Assembly (NCBI GenBank): GCA_965277895.1
Contig: CBDIDR010000003.1
Coordinates: forward strand, 1 to 24,468
Direction: 5' to 3'
Origin: GCA-2862585 sp965277895
GTDB taxonomy: Bacteria; Bacteroidota; Bacteroidia; Flavobacteriales; UBA7312
DNA: 24,468 bases
The position numbers were made by a program, and so were the translations under genes. This document shows, in pieces, positions 7,958 to 16,900 of this stretch. The number at the start of each line of letters is the position of its first letter. The stretch's first letter is position 1. The notes below the pieces were generated by a model that worked only from the letters and a program-made list of their open reading frames with translations, did not search any database and was not told the origin of the DNA.

Positions 7958-9250
7958 GTGAGACAAACAGCTACATATCATATAGCGAATATTGAATCGT
8001 TCAAACAAAATCTATTGTCTTGGGCGTCTCAGTTTCAACAAACCGCTTCTTATATTGGAGAGACGGCTGAAGAAAATGGCTTACACATGACATATGATAT
8101 GCTTGTTGGTGCCGATTCGATGTCAACACTTCTTTGCAATGCAGATTCGTTTGATTCGCTAAAGTCTTACCATGACGAAAAAAAAGACTGGATATTTGGA
8201 TTTTTGAGTTATGATTTAAAAAATGAAGTTGAAGACTTACAATCCAATAATACGGATGAATTAAACCTTCCAAATCTGTATTTTTTTCAACCAAAGTGGG
8301 TATTTGGAATTATTGGTAACGACATTAGTATTCATTTTCCCGTCGACACCCCAAGAAAGGAAATGCAGTTGATTTTTAAAGAAATAATGCTAACTAAAAA
8401 TGATAGTAATAGCTCTTCTACCGTGAATATGAATAGCAGAATTTCAAAATCAGAGTATATTTCAACTTTTAATAAGCTGCAAGAGCATATCAAAAGAGGA
8501 GATATTTATGAAGTTAATTTTTGTCAAGAGTATTTTGCAAAGTCAGCAGAGTTAAATCCAGTTAGCACTTTTCAAAGCCTTAATGAAATTTCAAACTCTC
8601 CATTTTCAGCTTTTTTCAGAACGAATGACTTTTATTTAATGAGTGCAAGTCCTGAACGATTTGTAAAGAAAGTTGATAACACTATTATATCACAACCCAT
8701 TAAAGGGACACGAAAAAGAGGCAATTCATTTGAGGAAGATTTGAAATTAAAAGAGGAGCTTCGTCAATGCCCAAAAGAGCAATCTGAAAATGTGATGATT
8801 GTTGATTTGGTGCGAAACGACTTGTCTAAAACAGCCCAAAAGTCTTCAGTTAAAGTTGAAGAGTTATTCGGCATTTATTCTTTTACTCAAGTTCATCAGA
8901 TGATTTCTACCGTTACCTCTGAATTAAAAGATGATATCCACTGGAGTGAGGTTTTAAAGACTACATTTCCAATGGGGAGTATGACAGGAGCACCTAAAAT
9001 TAGAGCTATGCAGCTTATCGAAGAATATGAAACATTTAAAAGAGGATTATATTCTGGCTCAGTAGGCTACGTAACCCCTAACGGAGATTTCGATTTTAAT
9101 GTGATTATTCGAAGTATTTTGTACAATGCCACAAATGGCTATGTTTCACTGTCAGTTGGAAGTGCAATTACTGCAAACGCAAAAGGAGATGATGAGTATG
9201 CCGAATGCGAGCTAAAGGCAAAAGCGATGTTGGAGGTGCTAAATGCTTAA
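7958..9250 (+). CDS. pabB: Aminodeoxychorismate synthase component I
   Basis: Converts chorismate plus ammonia to 4-amino-4-deoxychorismate, the precursor of p-aminobenzoate for folate; cytoplasmic. 430 residues, the length of stand-alone PabB. The chorismate-binding domain (about 170-430) shows SASPERFV, PIKGTRKRG, the ENVMIVDLVRNDLSK segment, FPMGSMTGAPKIRAM and the GLYSGSVGYVTPNGDFDFN region. The PIKGT motif (rather than the PIAGT of anthranilate and most isochorismate enzymes) fits PabB, whose lysine attacks chorismate. Start is GTG; no in-frame ATG lies nearby. First gene of a tight operon with tilS (8-base overlap). The glutaminase PabA and lyase PabC must be elsewhere. TrpE is the main alternative, less likely from length and context. 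Confidence 0.9.
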   Translation: MRQTATYHIANIESFKQNLLSWASQFQQTASYIGETAEENGLHMTYDMLVGADSMSTLLCNADSFDSLKSYHDEKKDWIFGFLSYDLKNEVEDLQSNNTDELNLPNLYFFQPKWVFGIIGNDISIHFPVDTPRKEMQLIFKEIMLTKNDSNSSSTVNMNSRISKSEYISTFNKLQEHIKRGDIYEVNFCQEYFAKSAELNPVSTFQSLNEISNSPFSAFFRTNDFYLMSASPERFVKKVDNTIISQPIKGTRKRGNSFEEDLKLKEELRQCPKEQSENVMIVDLVRNDLSKTAQKSSVKVEELFGIYSFTQVHQMISTVTSELKDDIHWSEVLKTTFPMGSMTGAPKIRAMQLIEEYETFKRGLYSGSVGYVTPNGDFDFNVIIRSILYNATNGYVSLSVGSAITANAKGDDEYAECELKAKAMLEVLNA

Positions 9251-10550
9251 TATACTGTCTCAATTTATTTCTCAGCATAATCTAATTTCAAGTGATGATA
9301 AGCTGTTATTAGCTGTTAGTGGCGGTAAAGACAGTGTATGTATGACGCATTTATTTAGTGAATTGCCATATGAATTTGGGATTGTACATTGTAATTTTAA
9401 GCTAAGGGGTGCTGAGAGTGAGTTGGATGAGCAGTTTGTTAGTAATTTAGCTAAGGATTTTGGAGTAGATTTTTACTCCATGTCATTTGATACTGCACTT
9501 TATGCTAGAAATAACAGCTTGTCTATTCAAATGGCAGCAAGAGATTTACGCTATCAGTTTTTTAATGAGGTTTTGCAGAAATATAATTACACTAAAATAG
9601 TAACAGCTCACCACTCTGATGATAGCATTGAAACACTATTAATAAAGAAAAGTAGAAAATCTAGTTTGGGAGCATTGCAAGGTATTCCAATCAAAAATGG
9701 AAATATCATTCGACCAATGCTCGCTTTAAGTACTAAGCAAATTGAGGAGTATATCAAAAATCATTCGATTGCTTTTAGGTTAGATAAATCAAATCTTTCA
9801 TCAGACTATCAAAGAAATAGAATAAGACATGAAGTTGTACCCAATCTCTCTAAATCAGAGTTATTGCAAGAAATTGAAGAAAACAAGCGTATTTACGCCA
9901 AGCTAATAAGTGATACAGAGCATTATTTAGAGCATCACACAACTGAAAAAGATGGCGCTAAGTTTTTTGAAATAGAGTATTTAAAGACTTTGATTAATAA
10001 AGATGAAATACTGTACGAATGCCTTAAATATTATGGGCCATTTAATTGGAAAGATGTTTTTGCTTTGCTTGATGCAGAAGTTGGTAAGCAAGTTTTAAAT
10101 TCAGAATATCGAATCGTTAAAGAAAGAAATACCCTTTGTCTATCAGAAATACCATCGAAAGTAGAGAGTAATATTCAAATCTATAAAGAAACACAATGTG
10201 TAGAGCAGCCCATTTCCTTGAAGATTGATATTCATGATTCCTCGTCATTCAATTTAATTAAGGATAGTAAGGTGTCAATGCTAGACTATGATAAGCTACA
10301 CTTTCCATTAACATTAAGAAAATGGAAGAATGGAGATACTTTTACGCCACTTGGAATGGTGGGAAGAAAAAAAATAAGTGATTATTTGATTGATAAAAAA
10401 TTCTCAACCATTCAAAAAGAAAATACTTGGGTGATTTGTTCGTTAGATGATATTGTATGCATAGTTGGAGAGCGGATAAATGAGTCTTACAAACTTGTCG
10501 CAGAAACAGAAAAAGTTTATCTTGTCCAACCTTTGAAAAATCAATCATGA
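9243..10550 (+). CDS. tilS: tRNA(Ile)-lysidine synthase
   Basis: Ligates lysine to C34 of the tRNA-Ile that reads AUA codons, using ATP; essential in most bacteria. 435 residues. The N-type ATP pyrophosphatase PP-loop SGGKDS is at 26-31, followed by the family segments HCNFKLRG and TAHHSDDSIET; the latter contains the catalytic-region HxxDD pattern. KSNLSSDYQRNRIRHEVVP is the usual TilS motif near the end of the catalytic domain. The C-terminal TilS_C domain (about 355-425) is present with LRKWKNGDTFTPLGM. It starts inside the end of pabB and ends in an ATGA overlap with the next gene. Confidence 0.96.
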   Translation: MLNILSQFISQHNLISSDDKLLLAVSGGKDSVCMTHLFSELPYEFGIVHCNFKLRGAESELDEQFVSNLAKDFGVDFYSMSFDTALYARNNSLSIQMAARDLRYQFFNEVLQKYNYTKIVTAHHSDDSIETLLIKKSRKSSLGALQGIPIKNGNIIRPMLALSTKQIEEYIKNHSIAFRLDKSNLSSDYQRNRIRHEVVPNLSKSELLQEIEENKRIYAKLISDTEHYLEHHTTEKDGAKFFEIEYLKTLINKDEILYECLKYYGPFNWKDVFALLDAEVGKQVLNSEYRIVKERNTLCLSEIPSKVESNIQIYKETQCVEQPISLKIDIHDSSSFNLIKDSKVSMLDYDKLHFPLTLRKWKNGDTFTPLGMVGRKKISDYLIDKKFSTIQKENTWVICSLDDIVCIVGERINESYKLVAETEKVYLVQPLKNQS

Positions 10551-11038
10551 GTGATGAATTATTATTTGAAGAAAGTCAGCATTTAGGCTATAACCGTTTG
10601 TCTTTATTAAGGCGTATGGTGCTTGCTCTTTTCTGCTTTTTATCGTTTTACTGGTCGGAAGAAACTCAAGAAGCTATAGGTTCTGGAAATTTGTTATTTA
10701 TTCTGGGTACAGCCATACTTCTTGTGTCAGCCGTACTCGTTTTTATCCTTCACTTCAAAACGAAAGTCGTAAATGGAAGCCTTATTTTAGAAGGACTATG
10801 GACAGCCCGAAAAGTCAAGATTGATATGTCATCAATTAAAAGTGTTTCCAAAATAAAATACAGTCGTTTCTTTTTTAATAGAGCCGTGTACAACCTTCAT
10901 AGAAAAGGGGCTATACATTTTTATACTAGAGGAAAAGAATGTATAGAATTAGTTGATAAGGATGGTTTACGATATCTAATTGGAAGTCAAAAGCCCTCAG
11001 AATTACTATTAGTTTTACAACAACAGATAAATAAATAA
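10547..11038 (+). CDS. Two-helix membrane protein with a C-terminal beta-rich domain, unknown function
   Basis: Not recognised with certainty. 163 residues: a short cytoplasmic-looking N-terminus, two hydrophobic helices (about 24-38 and 47-70), then a soluble part of about 90 residues with alternating beta strands (VVNGSLILEG, KVKIDMSSIKSV, IHFYTRG, CIELVDKDGLRYLIG) and a last amphipathic helix. This layout resembles the bacterial PH-like (bPH) membrane proteins, where two helices precede a PH fold, but that is inference from pattern only. Coupled to tilS by an ATGA overlap and followed by dsbD after 2 bases, so it is part of the pabB-tilS-dsbD transcript. Confidence 0.75.
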   Translation: MSDELLFEESQHLGYNRLSLLRRMVLALFCFLSFYWSEETQEAIGSGNLLFILGTAILLVSAVLVFILHFKTKVVNGSLILEGLWTARKVKIDMSSIKSVSKIKYSRFFFNRAVYNLHRKGAIHFYTRGKECIELVDKDGLRYLIGSQKPSELLLVLQQQINK

Positions 11039-11040
11039 TT

Positions 11041-13053
11041 ATGAAAAAGAATCTTTTAGCCCTTATATTTTTCTTACCAAGCTTACTGTTTTCTCAAATT
11101 TTCAATCCTGTTGAATGGAGTTTTTCACAAGAGGATTTAGGTGATTCAGAATATAATTTACTTTTCGAAGCCAATATTGAAGATGGTTGGTACGTATACT
11201 CTCAACATGTAGGTGATGACGGTCCAATCCCAACAGAGTTTACCTTCTTTGATACAGAGGGCTATGAATTAGTTGGAAATGTAGAAGAAGGTGAGACTAT
11301 TGAAGAGTTTGATCCAAACTTTGATATGGTACTAAAGTACTTCAAGAAAAAAGCAGTTTTCAGTCAAAAAGTAAAACTATTAAGCAATTCGGCGACAGTA
11401 AGTGGTGAGTTTGTGTTTATGGTTTGTGACGAGTCCCAATGTTTACCACCAGAGTATGTAGAGTTTTCATTTAATCTAGGAAATTCAGATTCAAGTGCCG
11501 ATACTGAAACTGTTGTAGAAGAAGAAAGCGAATCGTCATCCTCACTAAATTTGGTGTCTTCTGAAGATAGTTCACATTCAGATGAGGAAAAAAATGATGA
11601 GAAAAAAGAGTCTAAAAAAGGCATGTGGAGTATATTTTTCATTGCATTTTTTAGTGGTTTTGCAGCCTTACTAACGCCTTGTGTATTCCCTATGATTCCA
11701 ATGACGGTAAGTTATTTTACCAAGCAAAGTAAGAGTAAAGCAAAGGGAGTTTCTAACGCTATTATTTATGGTTTATCAATCATATTTATTTACGTTGCTT
11801 TAGGCGTTGGAGTATCGGCAGTTTTTGGGCCTGAAGTACTTAATAGTATGGCAACAAATGCGTATTTCAATATTGCGTTCTTTGTATTACTAGTTGTTTT
11901 TGCAGCATCCTTTTTAGGTGCTTTTGAGTTGACTCTCCCACACTCGTGGATAAATAAGGCGGATAAAGCTTCTGATAAAGGAGGATTAATTGGCATATTC
12001 TTTATGGCCTTAGTGTTGGCTTTAGTATCATTTTCTTGTACAGGACCAATTGTTGGTACGCTCTTAGTTGAGGCGGCATCAGGTGGTGATTATATGGGGC
12101 CAATTATTGGGATGTTAGGATTTTCGTTAGCCATAGCATTGCCATTTGCACTTTTTGCAGCCTTCCCAGGATGGTTAAATTCATTGCCGCAGTCTGGTGG
12201 TTGGTTGAACTCTGTAAAGGTTGTTTTAGGATTTTTAGAGTTGGCATTAGCCTTTAAATTTCTTTCAAATGCGGACTTAGTTTGGCAAACCCACTTAATA
12301 GAAAGAGAAGTATTTATAGCAATTTGGATAGTCATTTTTGGACTTCTTACTATGTATTTATTGGGGATTTTCAAGTTATCTCATGATAGCGATTTAGAGT
12401 ACCTTTCCGTAGGTCGATTATTTACAGCCATACTAACGGGTGTATTGACTATTTATATGATACCAGGTTTGTGGGGAGCGCCGCTAAAATTAATTAATGC
12501 TTTTCCACCCCCAATGCATTATAGTGAGTCGCCATACGGTGTTGGCTATACTGCCGGTGGAGGTTCAGTAGAATCACATGATAATTATGAGGGACAGCAT
12601 TTAGGTCCTCAGGGTTTGATGGTCTTTCACGATTACGAAGAAGGACTTGCCCACGCAAAGAAAGTAGGATTACCAGTAATGATTGATTTTACGGGTTGGG
12701 CGTGTGTTAACTGCCGTAAAATGGAAGAGCAAGTATGGTCTAACCCTGAAGTTAAGCAAACTCTTAAAGAAGAGGTTGTACTTATCTCCTTGTACGTCGA
12801 TGAACGAACGCCTCTTCCTGAAGATGAACAATACGAAACTACAATTGCAGGTAAAAAGAAGAAGGTAAGAACTGTAGGAGATAAATGGACGGTACTACAA
12901 GCTGAAACGTATAAAACAAACTCACAGCCTTATTATGTAATTCTAGACCATGATGAAAATCAATTAGGCGTCTCAGCAAACTATCAAGACTATGGTGAAG
13001 TTGATTTATTCAAATCGTGGCTCGATGATGGTATAGATGAATTCTACCACTAA
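11041..13053 (+). CDS. dsbD: Thiol:disulfide interchange protein DsbD-like (cytochrome c biogenesis type transmembrane thiol reductase)
   Basis: Carries electrons from cytoplasmic thioredoxin across the inner membrane to periplasmic thiol proteins. 670 residues. Order: signal peptide (1-19, ending LLFSQ); periplasmic alpha domain with C129 and C134 in CDESQC; an acidic, Ser/Glu-rich linker (about 148-195); an eight-helix membrane domain with the redox pair C214 (LLTPCVFPMIP) and C333 (SFSCTGPIVG); a periplasmic thioredoxin-fold gamma domain with C555-V-N-C558. All six redox cysteines expected of DsbD are therefore present. The alpha-domain pair is spaced by four residues, against five in E. 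coli. Last intact gene of its operon; a perfect 6 bp inverted repeat (13043-13048/13057-13062) brackets the stop codon but lacks a T-run. Confidence 0.93.
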   Translation: MKKNLLALIFFLPSLLFSQIFNPVEWSFSQEDLGDSEYNLLFEANIEDGWYVYSQHVGDDGPIPTEFTFFDTEGYELVGNVEEGETIEEFDPNFDMVLKYFKKKAVFSQKVKLLSNSATVSGEFVFMVCDESQCLPPEYVEFSFNLGNSDSSADTETVVEEESESSSSLNLVSSEDSSHSDEEKNDEKKESKKGMWSIFFIAFFSGFAALLTPCVFPMIPMTVSYFTKQSKSKAKGVSNAIIYGLSIIFIYVALGVGVSAVFGPEVLNSMATNAYFNIAFFVLLVVFAASFLGAFELTLPHSWINKADKASDKGGLIGIFFMALVLALVSFSCTGPIVGTLLVEAASGGDYMGPIIGMLGFSLAIALPFALFAAFPGWLNSLPQSGGWLNSVKVVLGFLELALAFKFLSNADLVWQTHLIEREVFIAIWIVIFGLLTMYLLGIFKLSHDSDLEYLSVGRLFTAILTGVLTIYMIPGLWGAPLKLINAFPPPMHYSESPYGVGYTAGGGSVESHDNYEGQHLGPQGLMVFHDYEEGLAHAKKVGLPVMIDFTGWACVNCRKMEEQVWSNPEVKQTLKEEVVLISLYVDERTPLPEDEQYETTIAGKKKKVRTVGDKWTVLQAETYKTNSQPYYVILDHDENQLGVSANYQDYGEVDLFKSWLDDGIDEFYH

Positions 13054-13077
13054 AAAGGTAGATTAAAATAAACTTAA

Positions 13078-13239
13078 ATGCTTGTCAAAACTTATGGCTC
13101 TGCCGTTTTCGGTATAGATGCCACTACCATTACAATTGAAGTAAATGCCTCAGCTGGTATAAAATTTTTTCTAGTAGGTCTGCCAGATAATGCGGTTAAA
13201 GAGAGTCATTATAGAATAGAAGTGGCAATTATAAATTAA
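13078..13239 (+). pseudogene. comM: Truncated comM (YifB / Mg-chelatase-like ATPase), N-terminal remnant
   Basis: 53 codons from ATG to TAA, beginning 24 bases after dsbD. The protein opens MLVKTYGSAVFGIDATTITI and continues with FFLVGLPDNAVKESHYRIE, which is the conserved start of ComM/YifB, a roughly 510-residue helicase that extends D-loops during natural transformation. After that the match stops: the frame ends in TAA TGA, and all Walker and Mg-chelatase domains are missing. Bases to about 13270 keep a weak, frameshifted echo of the next part of the family (possible K, F, KIT residues), so loss through small indels plus a large 3' deletion is likely. No ComM sequence is seen before pnuC. 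Identification is firm; the decay route is inferred. Confidence 0.85.
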
Positions 13240-13364
13240 TGAGCTATTAAGTTTATAAAAATAACATATCGTATTTCGACTTGTTTTTTTGTAAAGAATA
13301 ATTTTTCATTAGTATTTTTTTCTATAGCTTGATTTGTTTGAAAATATCCATTTTTTAGTTCTAT
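13240..13364. other. AT-rich spacer between the comM remnant and pnuC
   Basis: The dsbD-pnuC interval (13054-13364) contains only the comM remnant and this very AT-rich tract with several T-runs (for example 13281-13287). None of the T-runs follows a clear GC-rich hairpin, and no riboswitch-like structure or exact TAnnTTTG box was seen in front of pnuC. A 46-codon minus-strand frame (13236-13376) is open here but is not supported as a gene. Confidence 0.5.
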
Positions 13365-13952
13365 TTGCATATTCATTTTATTAAAATTTTGGATTTATAT
13401 TTTATCATAGAAGTTTTAGCAGTTGTATTTGGACTGATATACATATGGCTATTAATTAAGGAAAGAATAGAGTGTTGGATTTTCGGCATATTGGGGTCTT
13501 TATTGAGTATCTTTTTATTCGTTCACACCAAGCTCTATTCTGAGGCTATATTGTATTCGTATTATGTGGTTGTTGGCTTTTATGGTTATTATTTATGGAA
13601 TCGAAAAAGTAAAGACGATTCACTATTAAGAATCAGTGATGTGAATTCAACCAATCATGTCTATTATATTTTATCATCATGTGCATTAGCATTTTCTTTG
13701 GCTTGGTTTTTTAATTCCTATACAGATGCAGAACGGCCCTACATAGATTCTTTTACGACTGTTTTTAGTTTTCTTGCCACTTTTCTTGAAGCAAAGAAGG
13801 TCTTATCTTCATGGAAATATTGGATAGTTATCAATGGGGTTACTATTGGGCTTTATTTCGATAAGGGATTAGACATTTATGCTGGTCTTATCTTGGTGTA
13901 TTTCATCATGTCTTTTGTAGGATACTTCAAATGGAAAAAGCTAATGGCTTAG
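13365..13952 (+). CDS. pnuC: PnuC-family vitamin-precursor transporter (nicotinamide riboside or thiamine)
   Basis: Inner-membrane facilitator, 195 residues with about seven hydrophobic segments. Family features: an opening helix EVLAVVFGLIYIWLLI, then WIFGILGSLLSIFLFV, YSYYVVVGFYGYYLWNRK (the aromatic-rich helix with the YGxYxW pattern), YWIVINGVTIGLYFDKGLD and a last helix ending YFKWKK. The start is uncertain: TTG at 13365 is the only suitable codon before the first helix, as no ATG is in frame nearby. Bacteroidota use PnuC homologues both for nicotinamide riboside and for thiamine; no TPP-type leader or kinase gene is next to it, so the substrate stays open. Its stop codon abuts the secA stop with no gap. 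Confidence 0.85.
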   Translation: MHIHFIKILDLYFIIEVLAVVFGLIYIWLLIKERIECWIFGILGSLLSIFLFVHTKLYSEAILYSYYVVVGFYGYYLWNRKSKDDSLLRISDVNSTNHVYYILSSCALAFSLAWFFNSYTDAERPYIDSFTTVFSFLATFLEAKKVLSSWKYWIVINGVTIGLYFDKGLDIYAGLILVYFIMSFVGYFKWKKLMA

Positions 13953-16900
13953 TTACTTTCCGTGACACTGTTTGAATTTTTTTCCACTTCCGCACGGACA
14001 AGGTTCGTTCCTTCCTACTTTTTGCTCTACTCGAACAGGCTGTACTTTTGGCTTAGGTTTAGAGCTTTGATTTGAGCCCCCTCCAATATCCTGTCTTCCA
14101 GTTTGAAGTTTTTCTTGAGTTTGTTGTTGCTCTTGTTTCACAGAGGTTTGCTCTGGTAAATTAGCTTTTGTCAAGAAGGAAACAATTTCTTTATTAACCT
14201 GTTCCATCATCTGCTTAAAGAGGTTAAAGGACTCAAACTTATAAATAAGTAATGGGTCTTTTTGCTCATAGGTGGCATTCTGAACGGATTGTTTTAGGTC
14301 ATCTAATTCTCTTAAGTTCTCTTTCCATGAACTATCTATAATGGCAAGAGTTACACCTTTTTCAATCGATAATGGAATATTTCCACCTACAGTTTCGTAG
14401 GCTTCTTTTAGATTAGTGACAACTTGTAAGGTTTTTAGTCCGTCAGTAAATGGAATTACAATATTTTCATAGGTTGCCGACTGGTTTTCAAAAACATCTT
14501 TAATTACAGGGAAAGTCTTTTTGCCAATTACTGAGTTTTTGACTTTATAATTCTCAATTGAAGATTGGTATATTTTTTCAGTTAATTGGTCTGTATTCAA
14601 TTGCTTGAAATCTTCTTCATTAACTGGACATTCAATGCTGAGGAATCGAATTAGCTCTAATTTGAAGCCGTCAAAGTCTTGCAAAGCTTGGTATTCGGTA
14701 GCGATACTTTCACAAGTATCGTATATCATATTGTCAATATCAACAGCAAGTCGATCTCCAAATAAGGCGTGTTTTCTCTTTTTATAAATTACTGTGCGTT
14801 GGGCATTCATTACGTCATCGTACTCTAGTAATCGTTTACGAATTCCGAAGTTGTTTTCTTCAACTTTTTTCTGTGCTCTTTCAATGGATTTGGTAATCAT
14901 TGAATGCTGAATGACTTCGCCTTCTTCTAAGCCCATACGGTCCATCATTTTGGCAATTCTATCCGAGCCAAATAGTCGCATTAAGTTATCTTCTAAAGAA
15001 ACGAAAAATTGAGATGAACCTGGATCACCTTGTCGACCAGCACGCCCTCTAAGCTGTCGGTCTACTCGTCTTGAATCGTGACGTTCTGTACCAATAATTG
15101 CTAAACCACCATTTTCCTTTACCTCATCACTCAGTTTAATATCTGTTCCACGACCTGCCATATTTGTGGCGATAGTAACGTTTCCAGATTTTCCAGCTTC
15201 TGCTACAATATCGGCTTCTTTTTGGTGAAGTTTAGCGTTAAGAACATTGTGTTTAATGTTTTTCATGGTGAGCAATCGGCTCAATAGTTCAGAAATCTCA
15301 ACAGAAGTCGTACCCACTAGTATAGGTCGTCCTTGTTTGCTGATTTCAACAATTTCATCAATTACCGCATTATACTTTTCACGAGCAGTTTTATAAACTT
15401 TATCTTCTTTATCGTCTCGTTGTATGGGTCTGTTTGTTGGAATAACCACAACATCCAATTCGTAGATGTCCCAAAATTCACCAGCTTCAGTTTCTGCAGT
15501 TCCAGTCATACCAGAAAGCTTGTTGTACATTCTAAAATAGTTCTGAAGTGTAATGGTAGCAAACGTTTGCGTAGCGGCTTCAATCTTGACATTTTCTTTA
15601 GCTTCAATAGCTTGATGGAGCCCGTCAGAATAACGTCTGCCGTCCATGATACGACCAGTTTGTTCGTCAACAATTTTAACCTTATTGTCCATCAATACAT
15701 ATTCAACATCCTTTTCGAATAGGGTATAGGCTTTCAATAACTGATTGACCGAATGTATTCTTTCACTTTTTATTGAGTAATCTCTCATCAAAGCTTCTTT
15801 TTTGACGAGCTTATCTTTATCGTTTAATTCTGCTTTCTCGAGGTCGGCAATTTCTGAGCCTACATCTGGCATAATAAAGAAGTTACTGTCGTCAGTACTG
15901 CTTGTAATTAGGTCAATACCTTTGTCGGTAAGTTCGATAGAATTATGCTGTTCATCGATAACAAAGAATAATTCTTCATCGACTATTGGCATTTCTTTGC
16001 CTTGGTCTTGCATGTAAAAATTCTCTGTTTTTTGAAGTAGTGCTCTTACGCCATCTTCACTAAGGAATTTTATTAATGCTTTATTTTTAGGCAATCCTCT
16101 GTATGCTCTTAATAATTTAAAACCACCTTCTTTGTTGTCGCCTTCTTTTATGAGCTTTTTAGCATCTGCTAAAACAGTATTTATAAATTTCTTTTGAGCG
16201 TCAACCAAAGCACTTATTTTATGTTTTAGCTCGTTAAATTCATGCTTGTCGCCTGTTGGTGTTGGACCAGAAATTATAAGTGGTGTTCTGGCATCATCAA
16301 TTAGAACTGAATCGACCTCATCTACAATTGCATAATTGTGTGGCCGTTGAACTAAATCTTGTGGACGTCTAGCCATATTATCTCTAAGGTAATCGAATCC
16401 AAATTCGTTATTTGTACCGTAGGTAATATCAGCTAAATATGCATTTCTTCTGTCTTCTGAATTTGGTTGATGCCTATCTATACAGTCAATGGATAATCCA
16501 TGAAATTGGTATAAAGGTCCCATCCACTCGCAGTCTCTTTTGGCTAAGTAATCATTTACTGTTACAAGGTGAACACCTTTGCCAGACAGTGCATTTAAAT
16601 AAACGGGTAGAGTTGCCGATAGTGTTTTTCCCTCACCAGTTTGCATCTCTGCAATTTTTCCTGAGTGAAGTACATAGCCACCAATTAACTGCACATCGTA
16701 ATGAACCATATCCCATACGATTTCATTTCCTGCGGCTATCCATTTATTATGAAATATGGCTTTTTCACTTTTTATTTCAACATTGCCATACATAGCAGCG
16801 AGGTCTTTGTCAAAATCACTTGCAGTAACTTCTATATTTCCATTAGAAAATCGTTGGGCGGTTTCTTTTACAACAGCGAAGGCTTCAGGGAGAATTTGTT

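Noticed and set aside
13043..13062. TCTACC/GGTAGA hairpin around the dsbD stop codon as a terminator
   Set aside because: No T-run follows and the stem overlaps coding sequence; kept only as a note under the convergent-hairpin finding.
13281..13325. T-runs before pnuC as part of a terminator or riboswitch
   Set aside because: No GC-rich stem precedes them and no conserved riboswitch core could be recognised.
13236..13376. 46-codon minus-strand frame starting MNMQIELKNGYF in the spacer before pnuC
   Set aside because: Its composition (Lys, Asn, Ile, Phe, Thr) is what AT-rich spacer gives by chance, it overlaps both the comM remnant and the pnuC start, and I recognise no family or promoter.
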